Assembly: GCA_031267775.1 (NCBI GenBank) | Contig: JAIRYL010000170.1 | Location: 1-8,479, forward strand | DNA: 8,479 nt | DNA from: Tannerellaceae bacterium | Lineage (GTDB): Bacteria > Bacteroidota > Bacteroidia > Bacteroidales > Tannerellaceae | Direction of reading: 5' to 3' | In this document: piece by piece, positions 1 through 6,182 of the stretch | How the letters are laid out: every line of letters begins with the position of its first letter | How positions within the stretch are numbered: position 1 is the first letter of the stretch | Notes under the pieces: generated by a model | Databases searched by the model: none | What the model was told of the DNA's origin: nothing | Seen by the model: only the letters and a program-made list of their open reading frames with translations | Made by a program: the position numbers and the translations under genes

Positions 1-32
1 AGCTCCCGAATTTCGTCTGCGGATAAATTCAT
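1..32 (-). CDS. Possible N-terminus of a minus-strand gene (partial)
   Basis: On the minus strand an ATG at 32 opens a frame that stays open to the window edge and reads MNLSADEIREL (the last codon is incomplete at the edge but can only be Leu). This looks like the start of an ordinary soluble protein with an amphipathic helix, but eleven residues do not identify a family. A Bacteroides-type promoter match lies upstream on the same strand (96-127). The competing reading is that a plus-strand gene ends here: one plus frame reads APEFRLRINSYE and stops at 38-40, just at the hairpin that follows. The sequence outside the window would decide. Confidence 0.25.
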   Translation of the reverse strand, partial: MNLSADEIRE

Positions 33-34
33 AT

Positions 35-90
35 GAATAAGCATACTTGGCATTACTGAGGGGGTTTGCAAAGATGCTTATTCTTTTTTT
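35..90 (+). terminator. Hairpin with T-tract, probable intrinsic terminator
   Basis: GAATAAGCAT (35-44) and ATGCTTATTC (74-83) are a perfect 10-bp inverted repeat. Extra pairing of CTTG (46-49) with CAAAG (69-73) is possible if one base bulges. The right arm is followed directly by seven T (84-90), the usual form of a rho-independent terminator on the plus strand. It would end transcription from a gene to the left of the window. The loop is long (about 29 nt before the extra pairs), which weakens the call. Read on the minus strand, the same hairpin would lie in the 5' UTR of the possible gene starting at 32. Confidence 0.5.
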
Positions 91-1576
91 ATGCACAAAA
101 CTATGCCGCGTTAAGTATAATGGCAATAATTATTATGTATATCCAATGCCTGATCCAATTAACAACAACTACAATGATAATCCACAATGCCCTCTTTCAA
201 ACACAAGGTATAAACCAGATATTTTAAGTTTTGGTATAGCCAATTCAAGTGGAGTAACTATTGAAATCACTACGAAAGTGGATATTAGTAGCTTTAAGGT
301 TCGGCCAGACAGAGTAACTGGTACTACCACGACATCAACAAGACTTGCTAATTTCACAGTGCAAAAAATAAATAGCCGTACTTTACGCTTATCTATTACT
401 GGCCCTCAAAATCTAAGTGTTGAGGTTAATAATGATCTTACAAAACCGTTGTTGGTTTTTGCAAACCCACTTGAAACTAACGTGCCTAATAAACAAGCAT
501 GTAAACGCTATTTTGATGCAGGCACAATCTCTAATATAGGTGTTGATAATGAGTTGTCTTCTGGTGATATCGTTTATATCGCCCCTGGAGCGATTGTGCG
601 AGGGACATTTAAAACAGCAAAAGGAGCATCCGGCGTAAAAATTCTAGGAAGAGGAATTCTGTCAGGGGAAAATGTTACGCGTACTTCTACTAATTCAGCG
701 CCTCATATGATTGTGTTCAGAAATGCAACGGACAGTTCTGTTGAAGGAATTACAATTGTTGCCAGCCAAAATTGGGTCTTGCCGCTTTTTGGTTGCGATA
801 GAATAAGGATTGAACATGTGAAAATAGCATCTCTTACAGGATATGACGATGGAATTGATGTTGTAGGAGGTTTTTATATTACTATAAAAAATTGTTTTAT
901 TTGGACAAAGGATGATTGTGTTGCCGTCAAGGCGGGCGTTAATTACAATTGGACAGATTTCAATAATGGAATAGATGGTAAGATAAATACGCATACGATA
1001 ACTGTTCAAAACTGTGTACTTTGGAGTGGAGAACGAGGTAATGCCCTGCAAATAGGCTGTGAACTGAATGCAGCGACTTATGAAAACATGTATTTTGAAA
1101 ATATTGATATAATTCATGCTCAAAATAAATGTGATACCGATATAGCACCACTAAGTATTGATAATAATGGCAATGGAACAGTGAAATGGATAACATATCA
1201 TAATATTTATCTGGAAGATGTTGAAAGATATTTTATAAATATTAAAACAGAAAAGACACCTTATTCTCCGACAGGATCAGAATATCAATATAGTTCTAGC
1301 CACCCTTATACAGGAGGAACTGTGCATGACATTATATATAGAAATATATATTTGACTAAAGGTAGTAATCCCATACATTCCGGCATCTCAAATTATAGTT
1401 ATGTAAACGGACAGTTAATTCCTGCAAGTGTACGTGGTGTTACGTTTGAGAATCTTCAAATAAATAAAGTCAAGAAAACAAACTATGATTCTGTTTTTGC
1501 TAATAGATATGGATACTCATTCGTTCTGATGTTGAACAATGTTAATGCTAGTACACACCTTATACGTTTTCAATAA
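74..1576 (+). CDS. Right-handed beta-helix glycoside hydrolase-like protein (GH28/GH49-like), probably 5'-truncated
   Basis: About 500 residues from the ATG at 74. Residues 20-140 look like the N-terminal beta-sandwich seen before the helix in dextranase-like and some polygalacturonase-like enzymes (VYPMPDP near 22-28, LSVEV and LLVFANPLE near 114-134). Residues 145-480 carry repeated beta-helix turns of the pectin-lyase fold (GRGILSGE 192-199, VEGITI, IRIEHVKI, ITIKNCFIW, ITVQNCVLW). Candidate catalytic aspartates are DDGID (258-262) and KDD (279-281), with GNALQIG (322-328) at the place of a further active-site strand. Such enzymes cut polysaccharides and are normally exported, but there is no convincing signal peptide: only MLILFLCTKLC precedes the conserved part. 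The start codon lies in the right arm of the 35-90 hairpin, and a TTG start at 47 is no better. AT-rich base use differs from the ilv genes. The family is likely; the exact substrate is unknown, and the gene may be silent. Confidence 0.7.
   Translation: MLILFLCTKLCRVKYNGNNYYVYPMPDPINNNYNDNPQCPLSNTRYKPDILSFGIANSSGVTIEITTKVDISSFKVRPDRVTGTTTTSTRLANFTVQKINSRTLRLSITGPQNLSVEVNNDLTKPLLVFANPLETNVPNKQACKRYFDAGTISNIGVDNELSSGDIVYIAPGAIVRGTFKTAKGASGVKILGRGILSGENVTRTSTNSAPHMIVFRNATDSSVEGITIVASQNWVLPLFGCDRIRIEHVKIASLTGYDDGIDVVGGFYITIKNCFIWTKDDCVAVKAGVNYNWTDFNNGIDGKINTHTITVQNCVLWSGERGNALQIGCELNAATYENMYFENIDIIHAQNKCDTDIAPLSIDNNGNGTVKWITYHNIYLEDVERYFINIKTEKTPYSPTGSEYQYSSSHPYTGGTVHDIIYRNIYLTKGSNPIHSGISNYSYVNGQLIPASVRGVTFENLQINKVKKTNYDSVFANRYGYSFVLMLNNVNASTHLIRFQ
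96..127 (-). promoter_or_regulatory. Possible Bacteroides-type promoter, minus strand
   Basis: On the minus strand TAGTTTTG (103-96) matches the Bacteroides -7 consensus TAnnTTTG, with ATTG (127-124) placed 20 nt upstream where the -33 TTTG is expected. Transcription would start near 90 and reach the ATG at 32 through the 35-83 hairpin. The region is AT-rich, so a chance match is quite possible, and the -33 part lies inside the hydrolase frame. Confidence 0.2.
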
Positions 1577-1618
1577 TAATTTAAGAACGTGAAATGATGA
1601 AATTTTATTATCTTTTTT
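1572..1618 (+). terminator. Weak AT-rich terminator candidate after the hydrolase gene
   Basis: TAATAA (1574-1579) can pair with TTATTA (1605-1610), and TTT (1580-1582) with AAA (1600-1602), with two bases bulged. A tract TCTTTTTT (1611-1618) follows. The stem is all A-T and overlaps the stop codon, so stability is low. Its position directly after the gene is the main argument for it. Confidence 0.3.
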
Positions 1619-1810
1619 GTTAGTTATTCCTTTTTAATACGTAGGAAGAAAAACGGAGGTCTCTATTCTCTTATCCTAAAAGAAAATAGACATTGCTGAT
1701 TATGTATAGATTCCGATCAAATATTGTATTGATTGTCAATTAGTGATATCATTAAAAATATTCAAAATTCATATATAATTAGCAATGCCGCGATAATTTT
1801 TTTTGAATCT
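1619..1810. other. AT-rich intergenic region without a recognisable gene
   Basis: Between the hydrolase gene and the ilv promoter I see no credible reading frame and no RNA gene. The stretch is AT-rich like the hydrolase gene. It holds an imperfect hairpin (1659-1691) without a T-tract and the 8-mer ATGCCGCG (1785-1792), which also occurs at 103-110 at the left edge of the hydrolase region. Confidence 0.5.
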
Positions 1811-1843
1811 ATTGTCTGTATAAAAAATATTGTTCTACATTTG
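1811..1843 (+). promoter_or_regulatory. Bacteroides-type promoter of the ilv operon
   Basis: TACATTTG (1836-1843) fits the Bacteroidetes -7 consensus TAnnTTTG exactly, and ATTG (1811-1814) lies 21 nt upstream, matching three of four bases of the -33 TTTG. Transcription would start near 1850, about 20 nt before the leader peptide. Just downstream, TACTGT (1844-1849) and ACAGTA (1861-1866) form a 6-bp inverted repeat that could be a small 5' hairpin or an operator. Box, spacing and place upstream of an attenuator support one another. Confidence 0.65.
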
Positions 1844-1870
1844 TACTGTTTAAAGAAAAGACAGTAACAA

Positions 1871-1951
1871 ATGATAAACAGCATTCTTCATAACATTATT
1901 CTTGTAGTCCTTGTGGTCATTAGCGGACGAGGAGAAAGGTGTGTAAGATAG
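1871..1951 (+). CDS. Branched-chain amino acid leader peptide of the ilv operon
   Basis: A 26-codon ORF from ATG 1871 to TAG 1949. It contains five Ile, three Leu and five Val, and residues 9-17 are an unbroken run IILVVLVVI (1895-1921). The peptide then ends in SGRGERCVR. No such run is expected by chance directly upstream of a terminator and ilv genes. As in the known ilv leader of Escherichia coli, the peptide itself needs no function: its translation senses charged tRNA-Ile, tRNA-Leu and tRNA-Val. Its last codons (Gly21-Arg23, 1931-1939) are also the antiterminator strand. No clear Shine-Dalgarno sequence precedes it (AGTAACAA), which is common in Bacteroidetes. Confidence 0.85.
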   Translation: MINSILHNIILVVLVVISGRGERCVR

Positions 1952-1990
1952 TTGTAAGTCGTAAAAGATAATTCCAAAGCCCTTTCTCCT
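1930..1990 (+). promoter_or_regulatory. Antiterminator of the ilv attenuator
   Basis: AGGAGAAAGG (1930-1939), inside the end of the leader-peptide gene, is perfectly complementary over 10 nt to CCTTTCTCCT (1981-1990), which holds most of the left arm and the first loop bases of the terminator. The two structures exclude each other. A ribosome stalled early in the Ile/Leu/Val run (1895-1921) would leave 1930-1939 free, the antiterminator would form and ilvDBN would be transcribed. A ribosome that reaches the TAG at 1949 covers much of this strand, so the terminator forms. I see no strong third (protector) helix; only 4-bp pairings upstream are available. Confidence 0.75.
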
Positions 1991-2008
1991 GAGAGAAAGG
2001 GCTTTTTT
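1976..2008 (+). terminator. Attenuator terminator in the ilv leader
   Basis: GCCCTTTCTC (1979-1988) and GAGAAAGGGC (1993-2002) form a perfect 10-bp stem with a four-base loop CTGA. Three A-T pairs at the base (1976-1978 with 2003-2005) may extend it. A run of six T (2003-2008) follows. It ends about 22 nt before the chosen ilvD start and after the leader peptide stop, so it would block the operon unless antitermination occurs. Confidence 0.9.
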
Positions 2009-2030
2009 ATTGATGAAAAACAGGAAAAAT

Positions 2031-3875
2031 ATGAAGAATCGATTAAGAAGCGTATGTAGCATACAAGGAAGGCGTATGGCCGGCGCGCGGGCCTTGTGGC
2101 GTGCAAATGGGATGAAAGAAGAACAAATGGGTAAACCTGTCATTGCAATAGCTAACTCATTTACCCAGTTTGTTCCGGGCCATGTGCATTTACATGAAAT
2201 CGGACAGTTCGTAAAGCATGAGATTGAAAAATCAGGCTGTTTTGCCGCCGAGTTTAATACGATTGCGATTGACGACGGTATTGCCATGGGGCACGATGGC
2301 ATGCTTTACTCGTTACCTTCGCGCGACTTGATAGCCGATAGCGTAGAATATATGGCGAATGCCCATCAGGCAGACGCCTTGGTTTGTATCAGCAACTGCG
2401 ATAAAATCACCCCCGGCATGTTAATGGCTGCCATGCGATTGAATATCCCTGCGGTATTTGTTTCGGGAGGGCCGATGGAGGCGGGCGAATTAGACGGACG
2501 CGCGTTGGATTTGATCGATGTGATGATTGAAGCGGCCGACAATTCTATCGGCGACGAGCAAATAGAAAAAGTAGAATATGCGGCCTGTCCAACCTGCGGG
2601 AGCTGTTCCGGCATGTTTACCGCCAACTCCATGAATTGTTTGAGCGAAGCGCTTGGCCTTGCGCTTCCGGGGAATGGCACAATTGTAGCTACGCATGCCA
2701 ACAGGGTTCAATTGTTTAAGAAAGCGGCCCGACTGATTGTTGAAAATACGTATAAGTATTACCGGGATGGCGACGATTCGGCGCTTCCCCGCAGTATAGC
2801 TACCCGTCAGGCGTTTTTGAATGCCATGTCGCTCGATATTGCTATGGGAGGTTCTACCAATACAGTACTCCATTTATTAGCCATCGCTCATGAAGCGGAC
2901 GTAAACTTTACCATGAAAGATATCGATACATTATCCGGCAAAACCCCCGTCCTTTGTAAAGTGGCGCCCAATACGCCGGTTTATCATATACAGGATGTAA
3001 ACCGGGCGGGCGGGGTAATTGGCATTATGAACGAATTGATGAAGGCCGGCCTTGTAGAGGGTAGCGCCAAACGGGTAGACGGTTTAACATTATCCGAAGC
3101 TATCGGCCGGTATAGCGTGCTGTCTCCAAAGATAACAGACGAGGCGCTTGAGATTTACAGGAGCGCGCCTGCCAACCGGTTTAATCGGATGATGGGTTCG
3201 CAGGAAAATTATTATAAAGAATTGGATACGGATAGGGAAAAGGGTTGTATCCGCAATTTGGCGCATGCCTATGGAAAAGACGGCGGTTTGGCGGTATTGT
3301 ATGGCAACATGGCTTTGGACGGATGCGTGGTAAAAACGGCCGGAGTAGACGAGAGTATCTTCCATTTTAAGGGGCCGGCCAAGGTGTTTGACTCGCAGGA
3401 GGCCGCCTGTGAAGGTATCTTGGGCGACGAGGTGGTTGCCGGCGACGTAGTGGTCATAACATACGAAGGGCCAAAAGGCGGGCCGGGTATGCAGGAGATG
3501 CTTTATCCTACGTCTTATATCAAAAGTAAGCATTTGGGAAAAGCCTGCGCCCTTATAACTGACGGACGCTTTAGCGGAGGCACGTCGGGCCTTTCTATCG
3601 GGCATGTATCGCCGGAGGCGGCGGCGGGCGGCGCTATCGGTTTACTGAAAAACGGCGATATGATCGAGATTAATATCCCCGAACGGATGATCCGGGTTCA
3701 TGTAACGGACGACGAATTGGATTTGCGCAGGAAAGCGGAAGAGGCGCGGGGTACAAAGGCGTTTACCCCGCCTCATCGTCGGCGTAACGTCTCAAAAGCT
3801 TTGCAGGCTTATGCTAAAATGGCCGCCTCTGCCGATAAAGGAGCCGTAAGAATCGTTGACGATATAAAAAAATAA
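2031..3875 (+). CDS. ilvD: Dihydroxyacid dehydratase
   Basis: Dehydrates 2,3-dihydroxy-isovalerate and 2,3-dihydroxy-3-methylvalerate to the 2-keto acids that give Val and Ile; cytosolic Fe-S enzyme. The 614 residues match the 616 of the Escherichia coli enzyme and align along the whole length. Visible motifs: RRMAGARALWRANG (14-27), NSFTQFVPGHVHLH (42-55), metal-binding AIDDGIAMGH (79-88), SNCDKITPGM (121-130) with the Fe-S cysteine C123 and the lysine expected to be carbamylated (K125), CPTCGSCSGMFTANSMNC (186-203) with a further cluster cysteine at C192, and ALITDGRFSGGTSGLSIGH near the C-terminus. I chose ATG 2031 because conserved sequence begins there and AGGA (2022-2025) lies 5 nt upstream. 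ATG 2013 would add six residues and lies very close to the terminator T-tract. First structural gene after the attenuator, 9 nt before ilvB. Confidence 0.96.
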   Translation: MKNRLRSVCSIQGRRMAGARALWRANGMKEEQMGKPVIAIANSFTQFVPGHVHLHEIGQFVKHEIEKSGCFAAEFNTIAIDDGIAMGHDGMLYSLPSRDLIADSVEYMANAHQADALVCISNCDKITPGMLMAAMRLNIPAVFVSGGPMEAGELDGRALDLIDVMIEAADNSIGDEQIEKVEYAACPTCGSCSGMFTANSMNCLSEALGLALPGNGTIVATHANRVQLFKKAARLIVENTYKYYRDGDDSALPRSIATRQAFLNAMSLDIAMGGSTNTVLHLLAIAHEADVNFTMKDIDTLSGKTPVLCKVAPNTPVYHIQDVNRAGGVIGIMNELMKAGLVEGSAKRVDGLTLSEAIGRYSVLSPKITDEALEIYRSAPANRFNRMMGSQENYYKELDTDREKGCIRNLAHAYGKDGGLAVLYGNMALDGCVVKTAGVDESIFHFKGPAKVFDSQEAACEGILGDEVVAGDVVVITYEGPKGGPGMQEMLYPTSYIKSKHLGKACALITDGRFSGGTSGLSIGHVSPEAAAGGAIGLLKNGDMIEINIPERMIRVHVTDDELDLRRKAEEARGTKAFTPPHRRRNVSKALQAYAKMAASADKGAVRIVDDIKK

Positions 3876-3884
3876 AGAATAAAT

Positions 3885-5597
3885 ATGAGTGATACGATAG
3901 GTAAGAGCGGTAAAATATCCGGCTCGGAAGCGATGCTGAAGACGTTGATTGCCGAAGGGGTAGATACTGTTTTCGGATATCCGGGCGGACAGGTAATTCC
4001 GTTGTATGATTGTTTGTATGATTATCAGGACAGGTTGAAACATGTACTTGTCAGGCATGAACAGGGAGCTACCCACGCGGCGCAAGGTTATGCAAGGACG
4101 TCGGGCAAAGTGGGAGTCGCTTTGGTAACTTCGGGGCCGGGCGCTACCAATACGATTACGGGGATAGCAGATGCGCTGATGGATAGTACGCCGCTGGTGG
4201 TTATTTCCGGGCAAGTGCCTTCTCCTCTCTTGGGAACGGACGCTTTTCAGGAGATTGATGTGATTGGCATTACCCAGCCCATTACCAAATGGGCGTATCA
4301 GATTCGTAAGCCGGAGGAAATAGCCTGGGCTGTATCGCGCGCTTTTTATATCGCTTCCAGCGGACGGCCCGGCCCGGTTGTTCTTGATTTTGCTAAAGAC
4401 GCTCAGTTGGGAAAGGTTGATTATGTATACGAAAAGGTGAGGCATATACGCAGTTACCTGCCGATTCCCGATATAATTACAGCACAGATAGAAGCTGCCG
4501 CCGCATTAATCAATGCGGCGAAAAGGCCATTTGCTTTAGTAGGGCAGGGCGTGATATTGAGCGGAGCGGAAAAAGAATTGGGCGCTTTTCTTGAAAAGGC
4601 GGATATTCCGGCAGGCTTTACGGCGCTTGGCCTGTCGGCTACGCCAACCGCTTACCGGCTGAATAAAGGTATGCTGGGTATGCATGGGAATATAGGGCCG
4701 AACATGAAGACAAATGAATGCGACGTATTGATCGCGATTGGTATGCGTTTCGACGACAGGGTAACCGGCAACCTTCAAACATACGCTAAACAGGCAAAAA
4801 TCATCCATTTTGATATAGACCTTTCCGAAATAGGTAAAAATGTGCCGGTAGATGCGCCGGTATGGGGAGATGCAAAGGAAACGCTGGTTGCCGTTACCAA
4901 TCTGCTGGAACCGGCTTGTCATACGGAATGGATAGAGAGTTTTGCCTCTCACGAAAAGGAAGAATATGAAAAGGTAATTGAAAAGGAAATAAATCCCGAA
5001 GCCGGGCGGCGTCTTCAAATGGGCGAAGTTGTCCGGAAAGTAACGGAGGCAACCGGAAACAAGGCGGTTTTGGTTACAGACGTAGGGCAAAACCAAATGA
5101 TGGGGCTGCGTTATTTTAAATATAGCAAAACCCGGAGCGTGGTTACTTCCGGGGGATTAGGCACGATGGGTTACGGGCTTCCTGCCGCTATCGGGGCAAA
5201 GATGGGCGCTCCCGGCCGTACGGTTTGTCTTTTTGCAGGGGATGGCGGACTGCAAATGACGATTCAGGAGCTGGGTACTATTATGCAGGAAAAACTGAAT
5301 GTGAAGATAATCGTGCTGAATAATAAATACCTGGGTATGGTGCGCCAGTGGCAGGAATTGTTTTTTGATAAACGATACTCTTTTACTACGATGGATAATC
5401 CGGACTTTGTGGGAATTGCAAAAGCGTATGGAATTGGCGGCCGGGCGGTTGAGAAACGGGAAGAACTGGACGACGCGATTGCCGAAATGCTGAATCATGA
5501 AGGGGCTTATATGCTTGTCGTTCATGTAGAGACGCATGGAATGGTGTATCCGATGGTTCCGGCAGGCGCTTCCATTACGAACATTCATCTGGGATAA
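3885..5597 (+). CDS. ilvB: Acetolactate synthase, large (catalytic) subunit
   Basis: Condenses two pyruvates to 2-acetolactate, or pyruvate with 2-ketobutyrate to 2-aceto-2-hydroxybutyrate: the first shared step of Val/Leu and Ile synthesis, using thiamine diphosphate, Mg and FAD. The 570 residues have the full three-domain order: N-terminal ThDP-binding domain with catalytic glutamate E59 in RHEQGATHAAQGYAR and the SGPGATN loop (83-89), a central FAD-type domain (about 195-345, with GMLGMHG and RFDDRVTG), and the C-terminal domain with GQNQMMG (401-407) and the ThDP/Mg motif running from GDG (453) to NN (480). MVRQWQE (485-491) holds the tryptophan of the herbicide-binding channel, which separates true acetolactate synthases from related ThDP enzymes. 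The start ATG lies 9 nt after ilvD and the regulatory subunit follows after 24 nt, as expected for a co-transcribed pair. Confidence 0.96.
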   Translation: MSDTIGKSGKISGSEAMLKTLIAEGVDTVFGYPGGQVIPLYDCLYDYQDRLKHVLVRHEQGATHAAQGYARTSGKVGVALVTSGPGATNTITGIADALMDSTPLVVISGQVPSPLLGTDAFQEIDVIGITQPITKWAYQIRKPEEIAWAVSRAFYIASSGRPGPVVLDFAKDAQLGKVDYVYEKVRHIRSYLPIPDIITAQIEAAAALINAAKRPFALVGQGVILSGAEKELGAFLEKADIPAGFTALGLSATPTAYRLNKGMLGMHGNIGPNMKTNECDVLIAIGMRFDDRVTGNLQTYAKQAKIIHFDIDLSEIGKNVPVDAPVWGDAKETLVAVTNLLEPACHTEWIESFASHEKEEYEKVIEKEINPEAGRRLQMGEVVRKVTEATGNKAVLVTDVGQNQMMGLRYFKYSKTRSVVTSGGLGTMGYGLPAAIGAKMGAPGRTVCLFAGDGGLQMTIQELGTIMQEKLNVKIIVLNNKYLGMVRQWQELFFDKRYSFTTMDNPDFVGIAKAYGIGGRAVEKREELDDAIAEMLNHEGAYMLVVHVETHGMVYPMVPAGASITNIHLG

Positions 5598-5621
5598 TGT
5601 CGCACCTTAACTTCTAAAAAA

Positions 5622-6182
5622 ATGCAAACAAAAAAATTATATACGGTCATCGTATTTTCGGAGAATACGGTAGGCCTTCTTAATCAGATTACTGTTATCT
5701 TTACGCGTCGGCAACTGAATATAGAGACGTTATCCGTCTCGCCTTCTGCGATAAAAGGGATACATAAGTTTACGATTACAACTTTTGCCGAACAGGATAT
5801 GATCGATAAGGTTGTCAAGCAAATAGACAAAAGGGTCGATATCCTGAAAGCGTATTATAATACGGACGAAGATTTAGTATATCAGGAAATAGCTTTATAT
5901 AAAGTAAGTACGGAACTTTTCCTGAAGATGGAAGGCGTGGAGGAACTAATCCGTAAATATGATACCCGTGCGCTTGATATGAATGAAGACTGTATCGTGC
6001 TTGAGAAAAGCGGCCATTACGAAGAAACGCAGGCATTATTCAAAGAATTAAGCCGGAAAATAGGCGTTTTACAGTTTATTCGTTCCGGACGGGTTGCCAT
6101 TACGAAAAGTAAAGTGGAGCGGCTGAGCGATATGCTGGCGGCGATGAAAACGAAATTAGATATAAAAAATGGAGAAGAGTAA
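5622..6182 (+). CDS. ilvN: Acetolactate synthase, small (regulatory) subunit
   Basis: Binds the IlvB subunit, raises its activity and gives feedback inhibition by branched-chain amino acids, usually valine. The 186 residues start with an ACT domain (about 6-80): YTVIVFSENTVGLLNQI with N15 and G18 of the amino-acid-binding turn, then RRQLNIETLSVSPS (30-43). The second half (about 85-172) fits the ALS C-terminal domain, with AITKSK near its end. It is longer than the 163 residues of Escherichia coli IlvH, mainly by a charged tail (MKTKLDIKNGEE). Its last 14 nt overlap the start of the thioesterase gene, suggesting translational coupling. The symbol ilvN is used as in Bacteroides; ilvH would be equally fair. 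Confidence 0.93.
   Translation: MQTKKLYTVIVFSENTVGLLNQITVIFTRRQLNIETLSVSPSAIKGIHKFTITTFAEQDMIDKVVKQIDKRVDILKAYYNTDEDLVYQEIALYKVSTELFLKMEGVEELIRKYDTRALDMNEDCIVLEKSGHYEETQALFKELSRKIGVLQFIRSGRVAITKSKVERLSDMLAAMKTKLDIKNGEE

Noticed and set aside
695..1196. Two minus-strand open frames (695-1123 and 960-1196)
   Set aside because: They lie opposite the beta-helix gene, have no family-like sequence and reflect its AT-rich codons.
1659..1691. Imperfect hairpin GTCT ... AGAC in the AT-rich gap
   Set aside because: Bulge and mismatch in the stem, no T-tract and no gene next to it that it would serve; likely chance.
2010..2030. Upstream TTG or ATG starts for ilvD (2010, 2013)
   Set aside because: The added residues are not like IlvD N-termini, the TTG lies right at the end of the terminator T-tract, and the ATG at 2031 has a well-placed AGGA.
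1850..2302. Minus-strand open frame of 150 codons across the ilv leader and ilvD start
   Set aside because: It covers the attenuator and the conserved ilvD 5' end in antisense; its sequence is low in protein-like features and resembles no family.
3792..5588. Minus-strand open frames opposite ilvB (3792-4445, 4536-5096, 5157-5588)
   Set aside because: Shadows of a strongly conserved gene on the other strand, without recognisable domains.
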